From NCBI GenBank assembly GCA_963835705.1, contig CAWIGR010000004.1, positions 11,840-75,839 on the forward strand: a stretch of 64,000 bases of DNA. Direction: 5' to 3'. Both the position numbers and the translations under genes were made by a program. This DNA is from JACVRW01 sp963835705. GTDB taxonomy: Bacteria > Actinomycetota > Thermoleophilia > Solirubrobacterales > Thermoleophilaceae. The notes under the pieces are model-generated. The model saw only the letters and a list, made by a program, of their open reading frames with translations. It was not told where the DNA came from and did no database searches. Below, one piece after another: positions 8,598-16,842 of this stretch (the stretch's first letter is position 1; each line of letters opens with the position of its first letter).

Positions 8598-9714
8598 GCT
8601 GGCCGCGCGCGGGCACGAGGTCACGCTGGAGACGTGGTCGCGCTGGCGCGAGCACGTCGAGCGCGAGGGGATGCGCTTCGCGGCCGCGCCCGAGTACCAG
8701 GTCTTCCCCACGCGCGAGCGCCCCTTGAAGCCGTACGCCGCGGCGGTGCGCGCCTCGGCGGAGACCGCGCGCGTGATCCGCGAGGTGGACCCGGAGATCG
8801 TGGTGGCCGACATCCTCACGGTGGCCGCCGCGCTCGCCGCCGAGCTCGAGGAGCGGCCCTGGGCGACGCTCGTGCCGCACGTCATGCCGATGGGCGAGCC
8901 GGACTTCCCGGTCTACGCGCTCGGCGGGATCCCTCCGCGCACCCGCGCGGGCGCGCGCCTGTGGCGGCTCACGCGCCCGCTCCTGATGAAGGGCGAGGAG
9001 CAGGGCCGCCGCGAGCTGAACGGTGCGCGCGAGCGCGTGGGGCTGCCGCCGCTCGGGTACGTGCACGGCGGCATCTCGCGGCTGCTCGCGCTGGTGGCCA
9101 CGTTCCCGCAGCTCGAGTACCCGCGCAGGTCGGCGGAGCCCTGGCTGCGGGTGACCGGGCCGCTCCTGTGGGAGCAGCCCTTCGGCGAGGTCGAGCTCCC
9201 GCCGGGCGACGAGCCGCTCGTGCTGGTGGCGCCGAGCACCTCGCAGGACCCGGACGGGCGGCTGCTGCTGGCCGCGTTGCAGGGGCTGGCCGATGAGCCG
9301 GTGCGGGTGCTGGCCACGACGAACCGGCGCGCGCCCGCGCGTTCGGCGGCCGTGCCGGCGAACGCGCGGCTCGTCGACTGGGTCTCGTACGCCCGCACGA
9401 TGCCGCGCTGCGACGCCGTGATCTGCCACGCGGGCCACGGCACGGTGGCCCGCGCGCTCGCCTGCGGCGTGCCGGTGGTGGCCTGCCCGCACGCGGGCGA
9501 CATGGCCGAGAACGCCGCCCGCGTGCGCTGGGCGGGCGCCGGGGTGTCGCTGCCGCGGCGGTTCCAGACGCCGCGCGGCGTCCGGCTGGCCCTTCGGCGG
9601 CTCATGGCCGACGCCGCCTACTCTCGCCGCGCCGCGGAGCTGCGCGACTGGGCTGTGCGCCACGACGGCGCCGCGCTCGCCGCGGACGAGCTCGAGCGCG
9701 TTATGCGGCGGTGA
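8515..9714 (+). CDS. UGT/MGT-type glycosyltransferase (GT1-like)
   Basis: The protein begins around RILLAAFGDPGHAFPAIALGRELAARGHEV, the classic N-terminal GT-B start. It ends with the nucleotide-sugar-binding region: AVICHAGHGTVARALACGVPVVACPHAGDMAENAARV. The family transfers sugars to small lipophilic acceptors. The only start that retains the first beta strand is CTG at 8515, which overlaps the upstream gene by about 80 bases. The first ATG is at 8671 and would remove the glycine-rich loop. It may be co-transcribed with the upstream LLM oxidoreductase. The acceptor is unknown. Confidence 0.8.
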   Translation: MSAARRRILLAAFGDPGHAFPAIALGRELAARGHEVTLETWSRWREHVEREGMRFAAAPEYQVFPTRERPLKPYAAAVRASAETARVIREVDPEIVVADILTVAAALAAELEERPWATLVPHVMPMGEPDFPVYALGGIPPRTRAGARLWRLTRPLLMKGEEQGRRELNGARERVGLPPLGYVHGGISRLLALVATFPQLEYPRRSAEPWLRVTGPLLWEQPFGEVELPPGDEPLVLVAPSTSQDPDGRLLLAALQGLADEPVRVLATTNRRAPARSAAVPANARLVDWVSYARTMPRCDAVICHAGHGTVARALACGVPVVACPHAGDMAENAARVRWAGAGVSLPRRFQTPRGVRLALRRLMADAAYSRRAAELRDWAVRHDGAALAADELERVMRR

Positions 9715-9739
9715 CGCCGCCCTGCGTACCGTCGCGGGG

Positions 9740-10913
9740 GTGAGTCGCCCGCCCAGCCTCTGGATCGACCGTGAGGACGGACGCGATCCCGACGCCGGCC
9801 CGTTCTCCTCGGCCCGGTGGCGCCGCCAGGCGCGCGAGGCCGAGGAGCGCCGGCACGTGCCGTCGGAGCCCGAGCCGCCCGAGGAGCCGGCGCCGGGAGG
9901 CCGCCGGCGGTGGCTCCTCCCCGCACTGGCCATCGCGCTCGCCGTGGTGGCGGTCGCGCTGTCGGCCCTGGCGCTCCTCGACGACGGCCCCGACGAGGCC
10001 GACCTGCTCGCCACCGACGGGGGCCGCCTCGCGCCCACGCAGGTGGGTCGGGTCTACGACGCCGCCGCGCCCGGGGTCGTCTCGGTGCAGGCCGGCCCCG
10101 CCTCCGGCACCGGCTTCGTCGTGAACCGCGACGGCACGCTGATCACGAACGCCCACGTGGTCGCCGGCGCGGAGACCGCCCAGGTGAGCTTCGGCGACAG
10201 CGGCCGGATGATCGACGCCGAGGTGCTCGGCACGGACGTCTCGTCCGACATCGCGGTGCTCCGGGTGGACCCGGGCAGCGTGGACCGCCTGCGGCCGCTC
10301 ACGCTCGCCAACTCCGACCGCGTCCGGGTGGGCGACGCGGTGGTGGCCGTGGGCAACCCCTTCGGGCTCGACCGCACCGCCACCGCGGGCATCGTGTCGG
10401 CCGTAGGGCGCGAGATCCGCGCCCCCGACGGCTTCCAGATCGACCACGTGATCCAGACCGACGCCCCGATCAACCCCGGCAACTCCGGCGGCCCGCTGCT
10501 CGACGCGCGCGGGCGCGTGATCGGCGTGAACACCCAGATCGCGACGGGCGGCACCAGCAGCGGCAACGTGGGGATCGGCTTCGCGGTGCCGTCCAACACC
10601 GTTCGCCAGGTGCTCCCGGCGCTCGTGCGCGGGGAGCGGATCGAGCGGCCCTTCCTCGGGGTCACGAGCTCCCCCCATCCGCTGGGAGGGGCGGAGGTCC
10701 AGGGCGTCACGCCGGGCGGCCCGGCGGCGAGCGCCGGCGTGCAGGCGGGCGACGTGATCAGTGGAAGTGGACGGCCGCCCCGTGCACGACCCGGACGACC
10801 TCTCGGAGATCGTGTCCGGGCTCGAGCCGGGCGACGACGTGGAGGTCGAGGTCAGGCGCGACGGCGAGCGGGAGACGTTCGAGGCCGAGCTCGGCGAGCG
10901 CCCGGGGCCGTGA
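9740..10913 (+). CDS. HtrA/DegP-like membrane-anchored serine protease with PDZ domain, one-base frameshift
   Basis: From GTG 9740: a cytoplasmic N-terminus rich in Arg/Glu/Pro, one membrane span at about residues 58-80, then a trypsin-like domain with His139 (TNAHVV), Asp170 (SSDIAVL) and Ser249 (PGNSGGP), and then a PDZ domain. Within the PDZ the frame breaks near 10760: GDVI is followed, one base later, by VEVDGRPVHDPDDLSEIVSGL and the end at TGA 10911-10913. The span length implies one extra base. The catalytic triad is intact upstream of the lesion. This class of protease deals with misfolded envelope proteins, with the protease outside the membrane. It is followed 16 bases later by a VWA gene. 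Confidence 0.85.
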
Positions 10914-10929
10914 GCCCCAGTTCGGGACG

Positions 10930-11889
10930 ATGACCTTCCAGTCGCCGATCTACCTGCTCGCCCTGCTGGCGGTGCCGGCCAGCGTGGCGATCTACATGTT
11001 CGCCGACCGCCGGCGGCGCGCCGCCGCGGGGCGCTTTGCCTCCCCCCTGCTGATGCCGTCCGTGGCGCCGTCCGGGCCCGGCTTCCGGCGCCACCTGCCG
11101 CTCCTGCTCTACGTCGTGGCGCTCGCGGCGGTGGCGTTCGCCATGGCCCGGCCCGAGGCCACCGTGGCCGTGGCGGAGGAGCGTGCGGCGGTGGTGCTGA
11201 CCACCGACGTGTCGGGGTCGATGGAGGCACGCGACGTGCGCCCGTCGCGCATGACGGCGGTGCGCCGCGCCGCGCTCGACTTCCTGGAGGAGGCGCCGGA
11301 CGAGCTTCGCATCGGCGCGGTGGCGTTCAACCACGCCGTGCGGCGGATCGAGCCACCGCGGGCCGACCGCGAGGGCACCCGCGCCCTGATCCGGGAGCTC
11401 CGGCCGAGCGGCGGCACCGCCACCGGCGAGGGCCTGGCGGCGGCGGTGGGGCTGATCAGCCGCCCCGGCTCGCGCGACCGCAAGCGCCCGCCCGCGGCCG
11501 TGATCCTGCTCTCCGACGGCGCCTCCACCCACGGCCGCGACCCGGTGGACGTGGCCCGCCAGGCCGCGCGCCTGCGCGTCCCGATCTACACCGTGGCGTT
11601 CGGCACCGACGGCGGCACGATCGAGGTCGAGGGCCGCAACGGCAACACCTTCACGCGCTCCGTGCCGCCCGACCGCGAGGCGATGCGGCGCGTGGCGACC
11701 ATCAGCGGCGCGCGCACCTTCAACGCGAACGCCGGCGCCGAGCTGGCGACCGTGTACGAGCGGCTCGGCTCACAGGTGGCCACCCGCGAGGAGCGCCGCG
11801 AGGTGACGGCGGCCTTCGTGGGCGGCGCGGCGGCGTTCCTGCTGCTCGGCGGAGCGCTGTCGCTGCGCTGGTTCGGCCGGCTGCCCTAG
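10930..11889 (+). CDS. Membrane-bound VWA-domain protein (BatA-like), copy 1
   Basis: This 319-residue protein has two N-terminal membrane segments (about 5-24 and 57-74), a von Willebrand A domain with an intact MIDAS motif DVSGSM (93-98) and ILLSDGAS, and a third membrane segment at the C-terminus. This is the BatA/BatB plan, normally encoded with a MoxR ATPase and a DUF58 protein. Here it stands alone after the HtrA protease, while a very similar copy sits in the MoxR operon at 17906. ATG 10930 is the natural start, 16 bases after the protease stop. Confidence 0.85.
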   Translation: MTFQSPIYLLALLAVPASVAIYMFADRRRRAAAGRFASPLLMPSVAPSGPGFRRHLPLLLYVVALAAVAFAMARPEATVAVAEERAAVVLTTDVSGSMEARDVRPSRMTAVRRAALDFLEEAPDELRIGAVAFNHAVRRIEPPRADREGTRALIRELRPSGGTATGEGLAAAVGLISRPGSRDRKRPPAAVILLSDGASTHGRDPVDVARQAARLRVPIYTVAFGTDGGTIEVEGRNGNTFTRSVPPDREAMRRVATISGARTFNANAGAELATVYERLGSQVATREERREVTAAFVGGAAAFLLLGGALSLRWFGRLP

Positions 11890-11977
11890 CGCTGCAGCGC
11901 GCGGTGAGGCGGGGTCCGGCGCCGTGCCCGGCTCGAACGCCCTCGAACGGCGAGCAACGAGGGGGGTTCGGCACGTT

Positions 11978-11996
11978 GCGGCGATATGTTCGCCGC
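11978..11996. promoter_or_regulatory. Short inverted repeat upstream of the hydroxyproline operon
   Basis: GCGGCGA and TCGCCGC are perfect 7-bp arms around TATGT, ending 48 bases before the dehydratase ATG. TATGT recurs directly after the right arm. The position suits an operator or a leader hairpin for the two-gene catabolic operon. No regulator gene lies next to it. Function is inference. Confidence 0.4.
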
Positions 11997-12044
11997 TATG
12001 TGTTGGACCCCCCTGGAGAGCGCCTCTGCGCGAGACTTGCCGCC

Positions 12045-13016
12045 ATGGAGATCGCGGCGACCGACTACCACACCGCGGGCGAGCCCTTCAGGATCGTCGA
12101 GCACGGCGTGCCCGGCATCCCGGGCGCCACCGTCGCCGCCCGCCGCGAGCACGCGGCGCGTTCGGAGGAGGTGGACCGGGTCCGCCGGCTGCTCTGTCAC
12201 GAGCCGCGCGGTCACGCGGACATGTACGGCGGCTTCCTCGTGCCGCCGGACGACGGCGACGCCGATCTCGGGGTGCTGTTCTGGCACAAGGACGGCTACT
12301 CGACGGCCTGCGGGCACGGCACGATCGCGCTCGGGGCATGGGCGGTGGACTCCGGGCGCGTGTCCGCGCCCGCCGACGGCGAGGTGGACGTCACCATCGA
12401 CGTGCCCTCCGGCCGAGTCGTGGCGAGGGTGCGCCGCCGCGCCGGCGCGGTCGAGAGCGTCGCGTTCCACAACGTGCCGTCGTTCGTGGTGGCGCGCGGC
12501 GTGCAGGCGGGCGACGTGGAGGTGGACGTGGCCTTCGGCGGCGCGATCTACGCCTTCGTGCCCGCCGGGCGGCTGGGGCTGCGGGTGGTGCCGGACGACC
12601 TGACGGAGCTGATCGCCGCGGGACGCCGGGTGAAGCGGGCGCTCGAGGGGAGCGAGGTCGCGCGTCACCCGCGCGACGATCGCCTGTCGGGCATCTACGG
12701 AACCGTTCTCTACGAGGAGCTCGGCCCGCTACACCAGCGCAACGTGGCGATCTTCGCCGACGGCGAGGTCGACCGATCTCCCACCGGCTCGGCCACGTCG
12801 GCGCGGACGGCGCTGCTGGCCGCCGACGGCGCGCTGCAGGACGGCCAGGCCTGGCGCAACGACTCGATCGTCGGCACCACCTTCCACGCCCGCGCGATCG
12901 GGGAGGCGCCGGACGGGCTGCTCACGGAGGTCGAGGGCACCGCGTTCCGCACGGGCGAGCACCGCTTCCTCCTGGATCCCGCGGACCCGCTGGGCACTGG
13001 CTTCGTGCTGCGATGA
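12045..13016 (+). CDS. Trans-3-hydroxy-L-proline dehydratase (proline racemase family)
   Basis: This 323-residue protein belongs to the proline racemase superfamily. The first catalytic Cys is present (C89 in STACGHGTIALG). At the position of the second catalytic Cys it has Thr (T247 in DRSPTGSATSAR). In this family a Cys pair marks racemases and hydroxyproline 2-epimerases, whereas Cys/Thr marks trans-3-hydroxy-L-proline dehydratase, which yields delta-1-pyrroline-2-carboxylate. The next gene encodes a matching reductase, which strengthens the call. The start is ATG 12045. The stop overlaps the next start by 4 bp, giving a two-gene operon. Confidence 0.85.
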   Translation: MEIAATDYHTAGEPFRIVEHGVPGIPGATVAARREHAARSEEVDRVRRLLCHEPRGHADMYGGFLVPPDDGDADLGVLFWHKDGYSTACGHGTIALGAWAVDSGRVSAPADGEVDVTIDVPSGRVVARVRRRAGAVESVAFHNVPSFVVARGVQAGDVEVDVAFGGAIYAFVPAGRLGLRVVPDDLTELIAAGRRVKRALEGSEVARHPRDDRLSGIYGTVLYEELGPLHQRNVAIFADGEVDRSPTGSATSARTALLAADGALQDGQAWRNDSIVGTTFHARAIGEAPDGLLTEVEGTAFRTGEHRFLLDPADPLGTGFVLR

Positions 13017-13852
13017 GCGTGCCCTTCATCGACGCCGCGGAGGTCGAGCGGCGCCTCGGCCTGCCGGAGGCGGCGGACGCGCTGGAGGCCGCGCTCCTGA
13101 ACGGCCTCGACCCCGAGAGCGATCCCCCGCGCGGCGTGGTCGAGCTCGACCACGGCCAGCTGCTCGTCATGCCGTCGGGCGCGGCTGCCCACCCCGTGGT
13201 CAAGCTCGTGACGGTGGGCGGCGAGCCCCGGATCCAGGGCGTCTGCGTGATCTTCGACGGCGCGACGCTCGCACCCGTTGGCCTGGTGGACGGGATCGCC
13301 GTCACGAACGTGCGCACCGCCGCGGTCTCGGCGCTGGCCGTGCGGCACCTGGCGGTGCCGGAGGCGCGGCGCCTGCTGGTGTTCGGCCGCGGCCCCCAGG
13401 CGCACGCCCACGTCGATGCGCTGCGCGCGGTACGCCCCATCGAGCACGTGGACATGGTGGGCCGCGACCACGGCCCGCTGGACGAGCTGGTGGCCGCCGC
13501 CGACGTCGTCTGCTGCTGCACGACGGCTCGCGAGCCGCTGTTCGACGGCGCGCTGGTGGCCGACCATGCCGTCGTCGTGGCGATCGGCTCGCACGAGCCC
13601 GGCGTTCGCGAGACCGACGACGCCCTGGCCACGCGCGCCACGACCGTGGTCGAGTCCCGGGCGTCGGCCCTGCGGGAGGCCGGTGACGTGATCCTTGCGA
13701 TCGAGGCAGGCGCGACGTCGCCCGGCGAGCTCGTGACGCTCGCCGAGCTGGTGCGCGGCGAGGCCCGGCCGGCGGCCGGCCGGCCGCGGCTCTTCAAGAG
13801 CACGGGCATGGCCTGGGAGGACGCGGTGATCGCCGCGGCGCTCGCCCGCTAA
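13013..13852 (+). CDS. Ornithine cyclodeaminase/mu-crystallin family reductase, likely delta-1-pyrroline-2-carboxylate reductase
   Basis: This 279-residue protein of the OCD/mu-crystallin family is somewhat shorter than the usual 310-330. It has the substrate-side VVKLVTVGG, the VTNVRTAAVSALAVRHLAV segment before the Rossmann fold, and VFGRGPQAHAHVDALR as the nucleotide loop. Members catalyse ornithine cyclisation or NAD(P)H reduction of cyclic imines. Its 4-bp ATGA overlap with a trans-3-hydroxyproline dehydratase points to reduction of pyrroline-2-carboxylate to L-proline. The pair would let the cell use trans-3-hydroxyproline. The specific reaction is inferred from context. Confidence 0.8.
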   Translation: MSVPFIDAAEVERRLGLPEAADALEAALLNGLDPESDPPRGVVELDHGQLLVMPSGAAAHPVVKLVTVGGEPRIQGVCVIFDGATLAPVGLVDGIAVTNVRTAAVSALAVRHLAVPEARRLLVFGRGPQAHAHVDALRAVRPIEHVDMVGRDHGPLDELVAAADVVCCCTTAREPLFDGALVADHAVVVAIGSHEPGVRETDDALATRATTVVESRASALREAGDVILAIEAGATSPGELVTLAELVRGEARPAAGRPRLFKSTGMAWEDAVIAAALAR

Positions 13853-13853
13853 G

Positions 13854-14066
13854 GTGCCTGACGTGAGGGGAGTGGCCATCGGGGCTGTCGCCGTCGCGGG
13901 GCTGGGACTGTTCGGCACCGGCGTGCACGGGCTTGCGCAGGTGGACGGCAAGCTCGCCGACGCGGCGGACCGGCCCGCCGCCAAGCAGGTCAGGGACGAG
14001 CGAGGCGGGAAGGGCGACTGTCCGAAGCCCAAGCGCCACCGTTACTACGAGCAGCGCGAGCTGTAG
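13854..14066 (+). CDS. Small exported hypothetical protein
   Basis: This 70-residue protein starts from GTG 13854, or GTG 13863 a few codons on. A hydrophobic segment (VAIGAVAVAGLGLFGTGVHG) is followed by a charged, Lys/Arg-rich tail with one Cys and a KRHRYYEQREL end. It looks like a secreted or single-span peptide. No family is recognised. Its 3' part overlaps the convergent histidine kinase by 77 bases. It follows the reductase after one base and may be co-transcribed. Confidence 0.5.
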   Translation: MPDVRGVAIGAVAVAGLGLFGTGVHGLAQVDGKLADAADRPAAKQVRDERGGKGDCPKPKRHRYYEQREL

Positions 14067-15120
14067 TCCCGCCCGGCAGGCGCACCGACACCACAAGGCC
14101 GCCCTCGGCGCGCGGCTCGATCAGCAGCGAGCCGCCGTGGGCCTCGCTGACGGCTCGGACGATCGAGAGGCCGAGGCCCGCCCCGCGGGCGTCGGCCTCC
14201 CGCTGGAGTCGCTCGAACGGCTCGGCGAGCCGCGCGGCCGCCTCGCGGTCGACCGGCGGGCCGCTGTTCTCCACCCGCAGCTCGGCGCCGTGAATCCCCT
14301 CGCGCGTGGACACGTGCACGAAGCCGCCGGGGCGGTTGTAGCGCACCGCGTTCTCGAGCAGGTTGGCCACCAGCCGCTCGAGCAGGGCGGCGTCCCCGTC
14401 CACGGCGGCGGCGTCGAGCTCGGTCGTGAGCCGCACCCCCTCGTCCTCCGCCGCCGGGGCCGCGGCAGCGGCGGCGGACTCCACCACCGACGCCAGGTCC
14501 ACGGGCTCGCTTCGCAGCAGGCCGCGCTGGCTTCGGGCCAGGATGAGCAGGCTGGCGAGCAGCGCCTCGGTGCGGCGGCTCGCGTGGACCACGGACTCGG
14601 CCATCGCGCGCATCTCGTCGAGATCGGGCTCCGGGTTCGCGAGCGCCACCTCGGCTTCGGAGCGGATCACGGTGAGCGGGCTGCGCAGCTCGTGGCTCGC
14701 GTTGGCCACGAAGCGGCGCTGGGCCTCGAAGGAGAGGGCGAGCCGGTCGAGCATCGAGTTGAGCGTCTCCCCCAGCTCCCGGAGCTCGTCCTGAGGACCG
14801 CCGACCGGGATGCGCTCGCCGAGGTGCTCCTCGGACACGCGCTTCGCGGTGCCGCTGATGCGCTTGAGCGGCGCGAGCACACGCCCGGCGACGAGCCAGC
14901 CCACGGCGGCCGCCACCAGCAGCACGCCCGCGAACGCGACCGCGTACTGGAGCGCCACCTCGTCGAGCGCGTCCTGTGCCAGTGCCTCGGGCAGCGTGCG
15001 GTCGAAGTGGCGGCCGAGCAGCCAATAGCTCACCAGCAGCAGGGCGCCGGTGGAGAGGGCGACCAGCGTGGCGTAGAGGGCCGTCAGGCGCGCGCGGATG
15101 GTGGGCCGCGGCACTCTCAT
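13990..15120 (-). CDS. Two-component sensor histidine kinase
   Basis: This 376-residue kinase has two membrane segments (about 12-35 and 59-78) enclosing a short extracytoplasmic loop, a HAMP domain (about 80-132), and a HisKA domain with the phospho-acceptor His143 in NASHELRSPLTVI. The HATPase_c domain shows N-box NLLENAVRYN and G-box GAGLGLSIV. The start is ATG 15120, overlapping the response regulator stop by 4 bp, so the two are translated as a pair. The small loop suggests it senses membrane or intramembrane signals. No target genes are evident. Confidence 0.9.
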   Translation of the reverse strand: MRVPRPTIRARLTALYATLVALSTGALLLVSYWLLGRHFDRTLPEALAQDALDEVALQYAVAFAGVLLVAAAVGWLVAGRVLAPLKRISGTAKRVSEEHLGERIPVGGPQDELRELGETLNSMLDRLALSFEAQRRFVANASHELRSPLTVIRSEAEVALANPEPDLDEMRAMAESVVHASRRTEALLASLLILARSQRGLLRSEPVDLASVVESAAAAAAPAAEDEGVRLTTELDAAAVDGDAALLERLVANLLENAVRYNRPGGFVHVSTREGIHGAELRVENSGPPVDREAAARLAEPFERLQREADARGAGLGLSIVRAVSEAHGGSLLIEPRAEGGLVVSVRLPGGTTARAARSNGGAWASDSRPSRLARP

Positions 15121-15770
15121 ACCCGGTAACCCACCCCCTTCACGGTCTCGATCACGGGCGGGGAGCCGAGCTTGCGGCGCAGGCGGAGGACGGTCATGCG
15201 CACCGAGTTGGTGAACGGGTCGGCGTTCTCGTCCCACACGCGCGCCACCAGCTCGTCGTTCGACACCACCCCGCCACCGGCGCCCATCAGCGCCTCCAGC
15301 ACCGCGAACTCCTTCGGCGTCAGGTCCACCGATCTGCCGGCGCGCTCGACGGTGTGACGGGCGGGGTCCAGCTCGAGGTCGCCGGCGCGCAGGGTGGGCG
15401 GGAGCGGCGGGTGTGCTCGCCGGGCGAGGGCATGCAGGCGCGCCACGAGCTCGTCGAACGCGAACGGCTTGGCCATGTAGTCGTCGGCGCCGAGGGAGAG
15501 GCCGTCCACCAGGTCGCCGGTGCCCGACGCGGCGGTGAGCATGAGCACGCGGCTGTGGTGGCCCTCGTCGCGGAGGGTGCGGCAGACCTCGTCGCCGTGC
15601 ATGACCGGCAGGTCGCGGTCGAGCACCACGATGTCGTAGCCGTTCAGGCGCGCCTTGTCGAGCGCGCTGGCGCCGTCGTAGGCCACGTCCACGGCCATGC
15701 CCTCGCGGCGGAGCCCACGGGCGACCGCGTCGGCAACCCTGCGTTCGTCCTCGGCGACGAGCACGCGCAT
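15117..15770 (-). CDS. OmpR/PhoB-type response regulator
   Basis: This 217-residue regulator has a receiver domain with the phospho-acceptor D51 (IVVLDRDLP), acidic pair ED at 7-8, and Lys in DDYMAKPF. It is followed by a winged-helix DNA-binding domain (TPKEFAVLEALM ... SVRMTVLRLRRKL ... VKGVGYRV). ATG 15770 is the start, and the stop overlaps the kinase ATG. The pair lies divergent from the MoxR operon (64 bases between starts), which makes that operon a possible target. Confidence 0.92.
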   Translation of the reverse strand: MRVLVAEDERRVADAVARGLRREGMAVDVAYDGASALDKARLNGYDIVVLDRDLPVMHGDEVCRTLRDEGHHSRVLMLTAASGTGDLVDGLSLGADDYMAKPFAFDELVARLHALARRAHPPLPPTLRAGDLELDPARHTVERAGRSVDLTPKEFAVLEALMGAGGGVVSNDELVARVWDENADPFTNSVRMTVLRLRRKLGSPPVIETVKGVGYRV

Positions 15771-15834
15771 CTCGCTCCAGGGTAATGCCCCGGCGTTATG
15801 CGCCGGTGACCTTCCCCTCCGTAGCGTGGCCGCC

Positions 15835-16842
15835 ATGAGCGACAGCCAGTTGCAGGAGGAACCGCGGGAGGCGCTCGAGAGCGCGCTCTTCGAGATCAAG
15901 CGCGTGATCATCGGGCAGGACGCGATGCTCGAGCGCGTGATGGTCGCGCTGCTGACGGGCGGCCACGTGCTGCTCGAGGGCGTGCCCGGGCTGGCGAAGA
16001 CGCTCACGATCAAGACGCTCGCCTCCGTCGTCGGCGGGACGTTCAGCCGCATCCAGTTCACGCCGGATCTGGTGCCCTCCGACCTGGTCGGCACGCGCAT
16101 CTACAGGCCCGACAGCGGCCGGTTCGACACCGAGCTCGGGCCGGTGTTCGCCAACTTCCTCCTGGCCGACGAGATCAACCGCGCGCCGGCGAAGGTCCAG
16201 TCTGCGCTGCTCGAGGTGATGCAGGAGCAGCAGGTCACGATCGGCGGCGACACCCATCTGGTGCCGCTCCCGTTCCTGGTGCTCGCCACGCAGAACCCGA
16301 TCGAGTCGGAGGGGACCTATCCGCTGCCGGAGGCGCAGGTGGACCGCTTCCTGATGAAGATCCTCGTGGACTACCCGTCGCCGGGCGACGAGGCCTCGGT
16401 GGTCACCCGGTCCCTCGACCCGGCCGCGGTGGTCGAGGAGCGGCTCTCGATTCCGGAGCTGATGCACTTCCGCGAGGTCGCGGCACAGGTGATCGTGGAC
16501 CGCGAGGTGGTCGATTACGCGGTCGCGCTGGCCGACGCCACGCGGCGGCCGGGGCGCTACGGGCTGCCCGACGTGGAGGCCCTGCTGAGCTACGGAGCCT
16601 CGCCGCGCGGGCCGATCGGGCTGGTACAGGCGGCGCGGTCGCTGGCGCTGCTGCGCGGCCGCCGGCACGTGCTGGCGAGCGACGTGCGCGACCTCGCTCC
16701 CGAGGTGCTGCGGCACCGGCTGGTGCTGAGCTACGAGGGCCTGAGCGAGGGCACGCGCCCCGACGACCTGCTCGAGAAGATCATGGAGACGGTGCCCGAG
16801 CCGGATCGCCGGCCGGTGGGACCGGAGGCCGCGGCAGCGTGA
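15835..16842 (+). CDS. MoxR-type AAA+ ATPase
   Basis: This 335-residue protein is a MoxR ATPase: Walker A GVPGLAKT (49-56), Walker B LLADEINRAP, sensor LATQNPIESEGTYPLPEAQVDRF, and the C-terminal lid with LLSYGASPRGPIGL. MoxR proteins act as chaperone-like ATPases with VWA partners, and here DUF58 and VWA genes follow in overlapping order. The stop overlaps the GTG start of the DUF58 gene. ATG 15835 is the start. Upstream ATGs lie in the divergent regulator gene. Confidence 0.93.
   Translation: MSDSQLQEEPREALESALFEIKRVIIGQDAMLERVMVALLTGGHVLLEGVPGLAKTLTIKTLASVVGGTFSRIQFTPDLVPSDLVGTRIYRPDSGRFDTELGPVFANFLLADEINRAPAKVQSALLEVMQEQQVTIGGDTHLVPLPFLVLATQNPIESEGTYPLPEAQVDRFLMKILVDYPSPGDEASVVTRSLDPAAVVEERLSIPELMHFREVAAQVIVDREVVDYAVALADATRRPGRYGLPDVEALLSYGASPRGPIGLVQAARSLALLRGRRHVLASDVRDLAPEVLRHRLVLSYEGLSEGTRPDDLLEKIMETVPEPDRRPVGPEAAAA

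Noticed and set aside
9817..11889. A 690-codon plus-strand frame that covers HtrA and the VWA gene.
   Set aside because: The HtrA motifs lie in another frame; only the part from ATG 10930 is genuine.
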